Shown piece by piece: positions 44,485-53,060 of a DNA stretch of 58,895 nt. Each line of letters starts with the position of its first letter. Positions within the stretch are counted from its first letter, which is position 1. The DNA is taken from positions 1 to 58,895 of the forward strand of contig CACZLA010000008.1 in the NCBI GenBank assembly GCA_902781895.1. Reading direction: 5' to 3'. Source of the DNA: an uncultured Lachnospiraceae bacterium (GTDB lineage Bacteria > Bacillota > Clostridia > Lachnospirales > Lachnospiraceae). The position numbers were made by a program, and so were the translations under genes. Below the pieces are notes generated by a model. That model was not told the origin of the DNA. It saw only the letters and a program-made list of their open reading frames with translations, and ran no database searches.

Positions 44485-44508
44485 CGTATTATCTAAAGGA
44501 GGATAAAT

Positions 44509-45588
44509 ATGTTTGATAAACTTGAAGAACTGGTTGAGAAGCTGGATCAGATTATGAAGGAGCTTTCCGATCCTGATGTGGTAAATGATCAAAACAGATT
44601 CAGAAAACTCATGAAGGAACAGAGTGACCTCACTCCTATTGTTGAAAAGTATAAGGAATACAAGCAGGCAAAACAGGATGAAGAGGAAAGCCTTATGATC
44701 CTTGATGAAGAGTCTGATGAGGAGATGAAGGAGCTTGCAAAGGAAGAACTTTCAAATGCAAAGAAGACTATAGAAAAATGCGAGCAGGATCTGAAGATAC
44801 TTCTTCTTCCGAAGGATGCAAATGATGATAAGAACGTTGTTGTGGAAATAAGAGCCGGAGTAGGTGGAGAAGAGGCTGCTCTTTTTGCCGGAGAGCTGTA
44901 TCGTATGTATCAGCATTTTGCAGAGAAGAAGAGATGGCAGACAGAAATCATTTCCATAGATGATACCGGTATCGGCGGAATAAAGGATGTGAACTTCCTT
45001 ATAAAGGGAAAGGGAGCATTTTCCAAGCTTAAGTATGAAAGCGGTGTTCACCGTGTTCAGCGTGTTCCTGAGACAGAGTCAGGTGGAAGGATACATACAT
45101 CCGCTGCATCCGTTGCAATCATGCCTGAAGCAGAAGAGGTTGATGTTGAGATAAATGATAAGGATATACGTATAGATGTAATGCGTGCTTCCGGAAATGG
45201 CGGTCAGTGCGTAAATACAACTGACTCGGCTGTACGTCTTACACATTATCCAACAGGAATAGTTATCTACAGTCAGACTGAGAAGTCTCAGATACAGAAT
45301 AAGGCGAAAGCATTTGCTCTTCTCAGAACAAAGCTGTATGATCTGGAGATTCAGAAGGCTCATGATGCTGAGTCTGAAGCAAGAAGAAGTCAGATAGGCT
45401 CGGGAGACCGTTCCGAAAAGGTTCGTACTTATAACTTCCCTCAGAGCCGAGTGACTGATCACAGGATCAAGCTTACATCATACAGACTTAACGAAGTTCT
45501 TGACGGTGATCTGGACGAATTCATTGATGCACTTGCTGCAGCCGATCAGGCGGCCAAACTGGCAAAAATGGAAGGCGAGAATGCTTAA
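44509..45588 (+). CDS. prfA: Peptide chain release factor 1
   Basis: 359 residues with AAAGGAGG upstream. Release factor specific for UAA/UAG. The codon-recognition loop reads [13 protein letters not shown] (PxT-type) and the peptidyl-hydrolysis motif is GNGGQCVN with GGQ at 231-233. Normal length. It is followed by about 100 bases with no clear terminator. Confidence 0.98.
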   Translation: MFDKLEELVEKLDQIMKELSDPDVVNDQNRFRKLMKEQSDLTPIVEKYKEYKQAKQDEEESLMILDEESDEEMKELAKEELSNAKKTIEKCEQDLKILLLPKDANDDKNVVVEIRAGVGGEEAALFAGELYRMYQHFAEKKRWQTEIISIDDTGIGGIKDVNFLIKGKGAFSKLKYESGVHRVQRVPETESGGRIHTSAASVAIMPEAEEVDVEINDKDIRIDVMRASGNGGQCVNTTDSAVRLTHYPTGIVIYSQTEKSQIQNKAKAFALLRTKLYDLEIQKAHDAESEARRSQIGSGDRSEKVRTYNFPQSRVTDHRIKLTSYRLNEVLDGDLDEFIDALAAADQAAKLAKMEGENA

Positions 45589-45691
45589 ATCAGCTTGATT
45601 TTTACAGATGCATAGTTTATCATTGTAAGCTGTAGTTGCTATATTTTTATATAGCTTAAATAGTATTTTTTATATGAAAGGTGGTTTAATC

Positions 45692-46093
45692 ATGGGAATT
45701 CTTTTTGGTATCCTTGCACTTGTTTTTGCATTTGTTGGAGTGTTTTTAGGCGGAATTATTGGCTTTGGATTAACTGTACTGTGTGCTGTTTTAGCAATTG
45801 TATTTGCGATTCGTAAGAAGAAAGATCTCGGAAGAGTAGCAGTTGGTCCGATCGTAATGTCTATAATAGCTTTCATCTTTGGTGGCATAATAATGGCTAT
45901 AATCCTGGGAGTTACAAATGTTTGGAAGGATGATCTTAAAAAATATCCTGGAGAATATCCGGTTGTAGAAGCTTATGTTGATGACTTTAAGTTTGGTGTG
46001 ATAGGAATGGTTGGAGCAGCTAATGCTGATGGCGTTGATATGAAGGAGTTTACGGATGAGCTGGATGCTCTGACCAAGCGTACATCAGAATAA
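45692..46093 (+). CDS. Small membrane protein, paralog A flanking the ABC transporter
   Basis: The start at 45692 follows AAAGGTGG; ATG 45674 lies at the start of that site. 133 residues: MGILFGILALVFAFVGVF begins the first two helices, KKK separates them from a third helix, and the tail carries KKYPGEYPVVEAYVDDFKFG. The gene at 47778 is a clear paralog (same ILFGILAL start, KKYPGEYP and E-YVD--K-G). Resembles DUF4190-like small membrane proteins, function unknown. Likely co-transcribed with the ATPase 28 nt downstream. Confidence 0.78.
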   Translation: MGILFGILALVFAFVGVFLGGIIGFGLTVLCAVLAIVFAIRKKKDLGRVAVGPIVMSIIAFIFGGIIMAIILGVTNVWKDDLKKYPGEYPVVEAYVDDFKFGVIGMVGAANADGVDMKEFTDELDALTKRTSE

Positions 46094-46121
46094 GTATTTA
46101 TATTAAAACAGGAGGAGAACA

Positions 46122-46949
46122 ATGAGTGAGGTTGTATTATCCATAGAGGGTCTCGAGAAGAGCTATGGAAAACACAAGGTACTTAAGGGTATAGATATGC
46201 ATATCCAAAAGGGTGATATCTATGGTCTTATAGGAAAGAACGGTGCCGGAAAAACAACATTATTTAAAACCATTCTCGGACTTTCCGAGTTTGATTCCGG
46301 TACACTTTCTATCTTTGGTGCAAAAGGAAGAAAAGGAAATGCCAAAGCGAGAAATCGTATCGGTTTCCTGGTAGGTGCTTCTCAGTATGCTTATCTGAGT
46401 GGACGAGCTAATCTCGAATATTTCAGAAGAATCAAGGGTATCTCTGATAAAAATGAGGTTGACAGAGTTCTTGAAATAGTCGGACTTGATCAAAAGGCTG
46501 CAAAAACTCCCGCAGGAAGATATTCACTTGGTATGAAGCAGCGTCTGGGTATAGCAAATGCCCTTCTCGGTAATCCGGAGATTCTTATTTTTGATGAGCC
46601 CACAAACGGACTTGATCCTCAGGGAATCATGGATATAAGAAATCTGATGCAGAAGATAAACGAGGAATATGGAACAACTATCATTGTTTCTTCACATATC
46701 CTCGGTGAACTGCAGCATACAGCTCACAGATTCGGTATCCTTCATGAAGGTGTTATGATGAAGGAGCTTGTTCAGGAAGACTTCAGAATTCAGAAGAATA
46801 TTACATCCATCAATGTTGAAGATCAGGATGTTGAAAAAGCAGTTAAACTTCTTGAACAAAATGGTATAACGGTTCATGGAACCGCTCAGGCAGAATCTTC
46901 ACTTGAAGATTATTACTTTGATCTTATAGGAGGTGGAGAAAATGCGTAG
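46122..46949 (+). CDS. ABC transporter ATPase, BcrA/CcmA type
   Basis: 275 residues with AGGAGGAG upstream. Walker A GKNGAGKTT (38-46), Q-loop LVGASQYAYLSG, signature YSLGMKQRLG, Walker B ILIFDEPTNGLDPQG. The family energises ABC-2 permeases that export antibiotics, peptides or lipids. The C-terminal 60 residues are the usual extension. The permease gene overlaps it by 8 bases. Confidence 0.95.
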   Translation: MSEVVLSIEGLEKSYGKHKVLKGIDMHIQKGDIYGLIGKNGAGKTTLFKTILGLSEFDSGTLSIFGAKGRKGNAKARNRIGFLVGASQYAYLSGRANLEYFRRIKGISDKNEVDRVLEIVGLDQKAAKTPAGRYSLGMKQRLGIANALLGNPEILIFDEPTNGLDPQGIMDIRNLMQKINEEYGTTIIVSSHILGELQHTAHRFGILHEGVMMKELVQEDFRIQKNITSINVEDQDVEKAVKLLEQNGITVHGTAQAESSLEDYYFDLIGGGENA

Positions 46950-47694
46950 AACTATCGGAGCTGATATGATCAGAGTACAGAGAAAAAAATCTCTGATCAT
47001 TACAACAGTTATCACTATATTCCTTATCCTTACTGCAGGTATTGTTGCCGGAACAGGAGTGATAAAGGGTGATAAGACAGAACATTTTTCAGGATTTATG
47101 GCAGCAGCAGTAGCGTTTGCACCATTCCTTACGGGAATACCTGTATTCACATCAGTATACAGTGATGACTTTAAGAGTCATTCGATGCAGGTTTCCATCG
47201 GACGTGGTTTCTCAAGAACTAAGCTTATTTATGCGAGATTTCTTGAGGCTCTGCTAATTGTTGTAGAAATATTTGTCCTTTTCTCGTTATTCATAGTAGG
47301 ACTTGCTCTTATTTTCAGTGTAGAATCCAAGGGTATGACAGATGCTCTTAAAGAGCTTTGGCAGACATATCCGTATATTGTATGTTATTTTGCTGTTTCT
47401 ATGGTATTTGTTTTCATTACTCAGGCAGGAACACTGGGACTTGTTATTTACATCCTTCTTTCTGCAAGTGTAACAAATATGATCATAATGGCGGTAAAGC
47501 TGCTTCCGTTTGTTAGAGATTGGAAGTTTGATATCAACAATGTTACAATTGACGGAATGATCAGCAGTATGTACAGCCCTGAAAGAGAAGTATGGAAGAG
47601 GACTCTTTACGGTGTTGCGGCACTGGTTATATATGTAATTATTCCACTGATTGCAGCTAAGAAAATATTCAAGCATAAAGAACTTGAGTTTTAA
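46942..47694 (+). CDS. ABC-2 type permease
   Basis: 250 residues from ATG 46942, with AGGAGGTGG upstream inside the ATPase gene; the GTG at 46933 is less likely. Six helices with a SDDFKSHSMQVSIGRGFSRTK coupling segment typical of lantibiotic/bacitracin-type permeases. It works with the 46122 ATPase; the substrate is unknown. It is bracketed by the two paralogous small membrane proteins, which may be accessory subunits. Confidence 0.9.
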   Translation: MRRTIGADMIRVQRKKSLIITTVITIFLILTAGIVAGTGVIKGDKTEHFSGFMAAAVAFAPFLTGIPVFTSVYSDDFKSHSMQVSIGRGFSRTKLIYARFLEALLIVVEIFVLFSLFIVGLALIFSVESKGMTDALKELWQTYPYIVCYFAVSMVFVFITQAGTLGLVIYILLSASVTNMIIMAVKLLPFVRDWKFDINNVTIDGMISSMYSPEREVWKRTLYGVAALVIYVIIPLIAAKKIFKHKELEF

Positions 47695-47777
47695 TCATAG
47701 GTGGTTTAAGATTAGAGAATGTAGATATCGGCAGATTAAAATGATATTTATATTTTAGAAATGAAAGGTGGTATATT

Positions 47778-48182
47778 ATGGCTATTTTATTTGGAATTCT
47801 TGCACTTGCATGTTCACTTGTCGGAGTTCTGTTATTCGGAATTATCGGATTTGGAATAACAGTAGTTTTCATCGCACTTTCCATCCTGTTTGTTGTTCTT
47901 AAGAAGAAAAAGGTCGGAAAGCTTAGTGTTGGCGGTATCATTATGTCAGTTTTGTCATTTATCATTTCCGGTCTTTTTACAGTAGGTCTGTATGGTATAT
48001 CCCAGACTTACAAGGATGAAGCAAAGAAGTATCCCGGAGAGTATCCGCTTGTAGAGAAGTACGTAGATAATCTTAAGTATGGTGCTGTTGGTGTTATAGC
48101 AAAGATGGATGATGCTGAGGGTGATGCACAGAAATTCGTTGATGAATTAAACGCACTTAGTGACAGAGTAAATGAGAAGTAA
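47778..48182 (+). CDS. Small membrane protein, paralog B flanking the ABC transporter
   Basis: 134 residues with the same translation start context as paralog A (ATGAAAGGTGGT shortly before the ATG). MAILFGILALACSLVGVL, a KKKK separator, a third helix and KKYPGEYPLVEKYVDNLKYG match paralog A along the whole length. The duplication includes the ribosome site. No terminator is seen between the permease and this gene, so all four genes are probably one operon. Confidence 0.78.
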   Translation: MAILFGILALACSLVGVLLFGIIGFGITVVFIALSILFVVLKKKKVGKLSVGGIIMSVLSFIISGLFTVGLYGISQTYKDEAKKYPGEYPLVEKYVDNLKYGAVGVIAKMDDAEGDAQKFVDELNALSDRVNEK

Positions 48183-48214
48183 TAATTCTGATTGTTTAAT
48201 GAGAGGGTATAGCT

Positions 48215-49000
48215 ATGAAATGTAATATTTGCGGAGCAGATGTTTCTGATAATATGGGATTTTGTCCCAATTGCGGAGCAAAAATGGAGATGGCTTCTAC
48301 TGAACCTGAAAAGATGAGTGCTGATTCTACAGCGCCGGTTCAGGATATTCCTATAGAGGCGGCACCGGATGAGTTTGATCCGGAGGATGGTACTACTGTA
48401 CTTACTGACGGCATGTCAGGTCCCCTTGCATCAAATGATTATATAAAACCGTTAAGGGAACATCAGCCACAGAGTCCGGAAGGAAAAGTGGTAACTCCTG
48501 CTCCTGTTACAGGTTCATCGATATTATCAAATGATAGTATAGTTCCGAAGAAAGAGGATGCGCCTAAGTCACAGCCAAATGATCCTCAGCAGGCAGCAAA
48601 ACCACAGGGATTTGTTGCTCCACAGGGGATGGCTCAGCCGGGTGGTTCTCAGCAGGGAGCTATGCCGCAGTCAAATGCTCCACAGGGAATGCCACCACAG
48701 GGTATGCCGCAGCAGGGTATGCAGCCTCCGATGATGAATCAGGGAATGCCTCAGCAGATGTCTGAATTGACCAGACCTATCACCCCATGGGGATATGTTG
48801 GATATTATTTATTATTCAGTATTCCAATCGTAGGAATAATACTTGCTATCATTAAGGCATGTTCAGCTCCGAACATAAATGTAAAGAACTTTGCAAAAGG
48901 ATTCTGTATCCTCTTTGTACTGTTCCTTATCCTTTCTGTTATCTTTGCGATAATAGGAGCTATGGCAGGTATTGAATTACTTGACTTTTTAGATTTTTAA
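48215..49000 (+). CDS. Zinc-ribbon, Pro/Gln-rich membrane protein
   Basis: 261 residues with GAGAGG upstream. Zinc ribbon CNICG-x9-CPNCG (3-20), an acidic part (25-75), then a Pro/Gln/Met/Gly-rich linker with repeated PQGMPQQGM units (about 120-185) and two helices at the C-terminus, ending LLDFLDF. It has the same design as the 7056 protein but with the helices last. Function unknown. It ends overlapping the minus-strand galT by 12 bases. Confidence 0.75.
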   Translation: MKCNICGADVSDNMGFCPNCGAKMEMASTEPEKMSADSTAPVQDIPIEAAPDEFDPEDGTTVLTDGMSGPLASNDYIKPLREHQPQSPEGKVVTPAPVTGSSILSNDSIVPKKEDAPKSQPNDPQQAAKPQGFVAPQGMAQPGGSQQGAMPQSNAPQGMPPQGMPQQGMQPPMMNQGMPQQMSELTRPITPWGYVGYYLLFSIPIVGIILAIIKACSAPNINVKNFAKGFCILFVLFLILSVIFAIIGAMAGIELLDFLDF

Positions 49001-50623
49001 TGTTTCGATAAATTTAACAAAGGCTTTCGTTCCTTCCGGAGTACATTTGAAGACCCCTGCGTCCTTCAAAACTCCGGAGAACACATAGCCTATTTCATCC
49101 TGAATAATCTTATGAAGATTATTCTTTTTTTGTTCTTCGGAAATATTTGCGTCGCTGAGAATATCATCATATTTGGTGACGATATCCTTTGCCCAGTCGG
49201 CGTGAGGTGCCAGTTCATCTATCTGGCGTATCTGTTCTATATCTTTTCCTGCCATTATGGCATCTTCAAGTAGATTCATTTCTTTTTTCAGTCTTGAAGG
49301 AAGTACTGCAAGTCCCATTACCTCTATCAGACCGATATTTTCCTTCTTGATATGGTGATATTCGGCATGAGGGTGGAATACGCCCAGCGGGTGTTCCTCG
49401 GTTGTTATATTATTTCTCAGAACCAGATCCAGCTCATATACTGCATTTCCTGCAGATAAATATCTGATTCTTGCTATAGGAGTAATGGTATTATGAGGTA
49501 TTCCGTCTGTCTCGGCAAAAATAAAGGCGCTTTCATCAGTGTAGTTTTTCCACTTGTTAAGAATATGATCTGCCAGTTCAGTGATTCTGTTCATATCATT
49601 ACTCTGGAGTCTGATGGTTGAAAGAGGCCATTTTATAATTCCTGCCTTAATATCTTCAAAACCGGGGATAACGAATTTCATTTCATATGGAGCTCTTACC
49701 ATAGGGAATTCGTAGCCGCCGCCCTGGAAGTGATCGTGGGAGAGTATGGAGCCTCCCACTATAGGAAGGTCGGCATTTGAACCGATAGTATAATGAGGAA
49801 ACAGCTGTACAAAGGACAGGAGCTTCCTGAAGGTTGACTTATTTATGACCATAGGTATATGAAGCTCATTAAAAACAATACAGTGTTCGTTGTAATATAC
49901 ATAAGGACTGTACTGAAGGAAATATCTTTCGCCATCAAGGCTGAGAGGAATGATCCTGAGGTTTTGTCTTGCGGGATGATTCAGATTTCCGGGATATCCT
50001 TCGTTTTCCATACAAAGAAGACAGGCAGGATAACCTGATTTTTTCGCTTTGCTCTGAGCTTCGATCTCTTTAGGATCCTTCTCAGGCTTGGAAAGGTTGA
50101 TGGTTATATCCAGGTCACCGAATTCCGTGGTTGTAACCCATTTCTCATCCTTTTTGATACGATCTGTTCTTATATAATTGGTTGCCTGGCTGAAGCTGTA
50201 ATAAAAATCAGTTGCAGCTAAAGGGCTTTCCTGATATTTCCTGGCAAATTTTGCTCTTACCACAGAAGGGGGCGGTGTTATGATACCAATGATCGCTGTA
50301 TCAAACAGATCCCTGTAGGTCTGGGAATCATTATCGATAAGTCCCACATCAAGAGCATACTGAGTCATATCTTCAAGAATAAAATGAAGATCTCTGATCT
50401 CAACTGTATCATCAGGCATATGATAATCATCAAGTCTGAAAAAGGCCATAAGCTTATTGACATAGTAAATGTTATCATCAGGCTTGATGATCTCATTCAT
50501 TTTGCCGTATTGAATAAGCTCATATATTAGCGTATTAATATCGTATTCGGTTTTTGAAGCTGTATTTTCGCTGTTACTTACGTCTTTGACGAAATCGTCA
50601 TTAATAATACTATCCATGCTCAT
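48989..50623 (-). CDS. galT: UDP-glucose:hexose-1-phosphate uridylyltransferase, class II
   Basis: 544 residues with GGAGG upstream of the ATG at 50623. Class II (Firmicutes) GalT, Leloir pathway: exchanges galactose-1-phosphate with UDP-glucose. Family segments are MAFFRLDDY, CLLCMENEGYPGNLNHPARQ, YNEHCIVF and the active-site SHDHFQGG. The first 25 residues (Ser/Asn/Asp rich) are an extension compared with typical members. It is downstream of galK on the same strand (50-nt gap). Confidence 0.96.
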   Translation of the reverse strand: MSMDSIINDDFVKDVSNSENTASKTEYDINTLIYELIQYGKMNEIIKPDDNIYYVNKLMAFFRLDDYHMPDDTVEIRDLHFILEDMTQYALDVGLIDNDSQTYRDLFDTAIIGIITPPPSVVRAKFARKYQESPLAATDFYYSFSQATNYIRTDRIKKDEKWVTTTEFGDLDITINLSKPEKDPKEIEAQSKAKKSGYPACLLCMENEGYPGNLNHPARQNLRIIPLSLDGERYFLQYSPYVYYNEHCIVFNELHIPMVINKSTFRKLLSFVQLFPHYTIGSNADLPIVGGSILSHDHFQGGGYEFPMVRAPYEMKFVIPGFEDIKAGIIKWPLSTIRLQSNDMNRITELADHILNKWKNYTDESAFIFAETDGIPHNTITPIARIRYLSAGNAVYELDLVLRNNITTEEHPLGVFHPHAEYHHIKKENIGLIEVMGLAVLPSRLKKEMNLLEDAIMAGKDIEQIRQIDELAPHADWAKDIVTKYDDILSDANISEEQKKNNLHKIIQDEIGYVFSGVLKDAGVFKCTPEGTKAFVKFIETLKI

Positions 50624-50673
50624 GAATGATAATCCTCCAAATATTGTGATTTTGTAATGATTACATCTTTGGT

Positions 50674-51978
50674 TTACATAACTTGTATACCGCCGTATTT
50701 TCTTATCTTAAGAACGGCACATGCTCCCTCTCCAAATACATCGTCAAGAGCAGCTTTATATTCATTAACTTTATCGTTTTTTACAAATGCCTGGATTGTG
50801 CCGGCAAATCCGCCGCCGTGAACTCTGGATACTCCGCCGTCTTTTCCCAGGACCATTTCGCTGATACAAAGTGCGATGGAGACATTCTGATGCTGAACGT
50901 CATGGTTGGTATATACATTTTGCAGGAACTTAAATGAAGAGTTACCGGATGCCTTTACATTTTCAAGAAATGCAGCTATATCGCCTTCTTTAAGAGCGGC
51001 GACTTCATTTTCAACCCTTTTGTTTTCCGAGTAGAAGTGCAGTGCTCTCAGAACAGCTCTGTCACCGAGCTTTTCTCTGAGTTCTGATATATGGCTGATA
51101 ATTTCTGATTGCGGAACCTCTATAAGTACTTCTTTACCGAAATACTCAGCAACTGATTTCATTTCTGCAGGGACGGCAGCATAGTCCGGAGTAAGATCGG
51201 CGTGACTGCCTTTTGTATCTGTGATGCAAAGAGAATAGCCGACTTCATCCATATCCAGTTCGATTTTTTCTATAGCGGGATAACTGCCGTCAGGATCCGA
51301 TTTTCCGAAATCTATATGACACAGACTTCCGACTGAACACGCCATCTGATCCATAAGTCCGCATGGCTTTCCAAAATAATAGTTTTCGGCATACTGACCT
51401 ATTTTGGCATTAGTAACGGCGTCTATCTTCATATCATTATAAAGACCTGATATGATACAACCGATAAGAGTTTCGAATGCAGCAGAAGAAGAAAGCCCCG
51501 AGCCGCCAAGAACGTCACTTGTCACATAGGCATCAAAGCCTCCGATGGAGTAGCCCCTTTCTTTGCAGCTTGAAATGACTCCTTTGATCAGAGCCAGAGT
51601 AGTTCCTTCTTCAGCTTCTTTCTTATCTAAATCCTTTATATCAACAGATATCATGTCATAGCCTTCGGATTTTATGTTAACCAAATTCGAAGAGCTCTTT
51701 GATGCTATGGCTATAGCATCATCATTGATAGAAGCTGCCAGCACCTGACCATGCTGGTGATCAGTATGATTTCCTCCGACTTCAGTTCGCCCCGGAGCGC
51801 TGAAGATATATATATCCTCAGTGTCGTTTTCTTTCCTGAATGTTTCATTATAACTATTAATAGCTTTGATATATCTTTTACGTTGATAATCAAGTTTGTT
51901 TTTATCTTGATATATATCACACAGCTTCTCATCAAGACATCCGTTTTCGATATAATTGATAAGCTCTTTTGATATCAT
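50674..51978 (-). CDS. galK: Galactokinase
   Basis: 434 residues with AAAAGGAG upstream of ATG 51978. GHMP kinase with galactokinase signature APGRTEVGGNHTDHQHG (about 61-77), ATP-binding LGGSGLSSSAAFE, and the C-terminal SRVHGGGFAGTIQAF. Phosphorylates galactose at C1, feeding the galT product. No galE or regulator lies beside the pair in this window. Confidence 0.97.
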   Translation of the reverse strand: MISKELINYIENGCLDEKLCDIYQDKNKLDYQRKRYIKAINSYNETFRKENDTEDIYIFSAPGRTEVGGNHTDHQHGQVLAASINDDAIAIASKSSSNLVNIKSEGYDMISVDIKDLDKKEAEEGTTLALIKGVISSCKERGYSIGGFDAYVTSDVLGGSGLSSSAAFETLIGCIISGLYNDMKIDAVTNAKIGQYAENYYFGKPCGLMDQMACSVGSLCHIDFGKSDPDGSYPAIEKIELDMDEVGYSLCITDTKGSHADLTPDYAAVPAEMKSVAEYFGKEVLIEVPQSEIISHISELREKLGDRAVLRALHFYSENKRVENEVAALKEGDIAAFLENVKASGNSSFKFLQNVYTNHDVQHQNVSIALCISEMVLGKDGGVSRVHGGGFAGTIQAFVKNDKVNEYKAALDDVFGEGACAVLKIRKYGGIQVM

Positions 51979-52048
51979 TTTTACTCCTTTTGTATGCTTA
52001 AAACTTTTGTTTAATAAACTCTACATTAATTGCTTAATATATGATTAT

Positions 52049-52077
52049 AGTGTATTCTAAACATAGATTTGAGTCAA
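52049..52077 (-). promoter_or_regulatory. Promoter of galKT
   Basis: On the minus strand TTGACT (52072-52077), a 17-base spacer and TACACT (52049-52054), with a TATAAT overlapping just after. The leader is about 65 bases. The divergent promoter of the 52166 gene is only 37 bases away. Confidence 0.65.
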
Positions 52078-52113
52078 ACTATTTTAAATAAAGCTAATGT
52101 AAAAATAATGCGT

Positions 52114-52141
52114 TTGATTTATGGTATTGTTTATTTATAAT
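52114..52141 (+). promoter_or_regulatory. Promoter of the repeat protein / phosphatase / subtilase unit
   Basis: TTGATT (52114-52119), a 16-base spacer and TATAAT (52136-52141). Transcription would start near 52148, which makes the ATG at 52151 almost leaderless and supports the TTG start at 52166. Confidence 0.72.
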
Positions 52142-52165
52142 TAATGGTGTATGGGGGTGGATAAT

Positions 52166-53041
52166 TTGAACGGAAATAATAACGTATATCCAAATCAGGT
52201 GAGAAATAATAATACATATCCAAATCAAATGCAGAATAATAATGCATATCCGAATCGAATGCAAAATAATAATGTGTATCCGAATCAAATGCCTAACTAT
52301 AATGCATATCCGAATCAGATGCAAAATAATAATATGTATCCGAATCAAATGCCTAACTATAATGCATATCCGAATCAGATGCAAAATAATAATATGTATC
52401 CGAATCAAATGCCCAATAACATGTATTATAATCAGATGCCTATGTATGGTGCATATCCCGTGCAGTATGTGTATCAGGATCCATACAAATGGAACGGAGC
52501 ACTTGTGATGATGGTCCTGCTTGCTTCATTTGGTATATTGTTTAGTTTGGTGATGATGGTCATTTCTTTGCCATCTTTGTTTTCCATCAAAAAATCATAT
52601 ATTTCGTTATTTGGTCCGTTACTCTCCTTGTTTGCGTTTGCGGCTTATATTGTTTTGATAGCTTCAAAGCATCCTAAAAATTCGGTATTCTTTCCGCTTT
52701 CGGTTGTTATATTCGCAATCCTGACGCTGACTCAAGGTGGATTAGAAGGCACAGATGGCGAGCTCTTTTCTAATATGTTAATAATGTTTGTAGTATGTTC
52801 AGTTGTTTCGATCGTACATAGTTTTTTTGATAATATAGTTGGTTTTTTAATTTGTTTGTTTAACATGATTGCCCTTGTCGGAACAGTTATTTATATGTTT
52901 TCCTGGGCACTCAAGGACAAAGGATTGTTTAGATATATGTTCTTTTTTGTGGTTCCATATGCTTCTATTGCATATTACGAAGTAATAGTAGTATTCCTTA
53001 AGGGAGGATTGCTGATCAGAAAGAGCAGACAGAACGGATAA
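52166..53041 (+). CDS. Asn-rich tandem-repeat membrane protein
   Basis: The start is placed at TTG 52166 because GGGGGTGG (52153-52160) lies just before it; ATG 52151 has no site. About 291 residues. Residues about 5-85 are ten-residue repeats of the form NNNxYPNQMQ, with a higher 20-residue period in the last units. Four or five helices follow (about 110-285). Repeats of this kind are disordered and could promote clustering or contact with a partner. No family is recognised for the membrane part. The same operon layout continues with the phosphatase 19 nt downstream. Confidence 0.78.
   Translation: MNGNNNVYPNQVRNNNTYPNQMQNNNAYPNRMQNNNVYPNQMPNYNAYPNQMQNNNMYPNQMPNYNAYPNQMQNNNMYPNQMPNNMYYNQMPMYGAYPVQYVYQDPYKWNGALVMMVLLASFGILFSLVMMVISLPSLFSIKKSYISLFGPLLSLFAFAAYIVLIASKHPKNSVFFPLSVVIFAILTLTQGGLEGTDGELFSNMLIMFVVCSVVSIVHSFFDNIVGFLICLFNMIALVGTVIYMFSWALKDKGLFRYMFFFVVPYASIAYYEVIVVFLKGGLLIRKSRQNG
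52181..52420 (+). repeat. Eight 30-nt tandem repeats (NNNxYPNQMx)
   Basis: Consecutive 30-base units encode NNNVYPNQVR, NNNTYPNQMQ, NNNAYPNRMQ, NNNVYPNQMP, NYNAYPNQMQ, NNNMYPNQMP, NYNAYPNQMQ and NNNMYPNQMP. The last four form two near-identical 60-base units (from about 52301 and 52361), pointing to a recent duplication. Confidence 0.92.
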
Positions 53042-53060
53042 TGGTTTGGGAGATATAAAG

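Noticed and set aside
52094-52408. Open frame on the minus strand with Ile/His-rich repeats
   Set aside because: It is the antisense of the YPNQM repeats, has no ribosome site and mirrors the plus-strand gene's periodicity.
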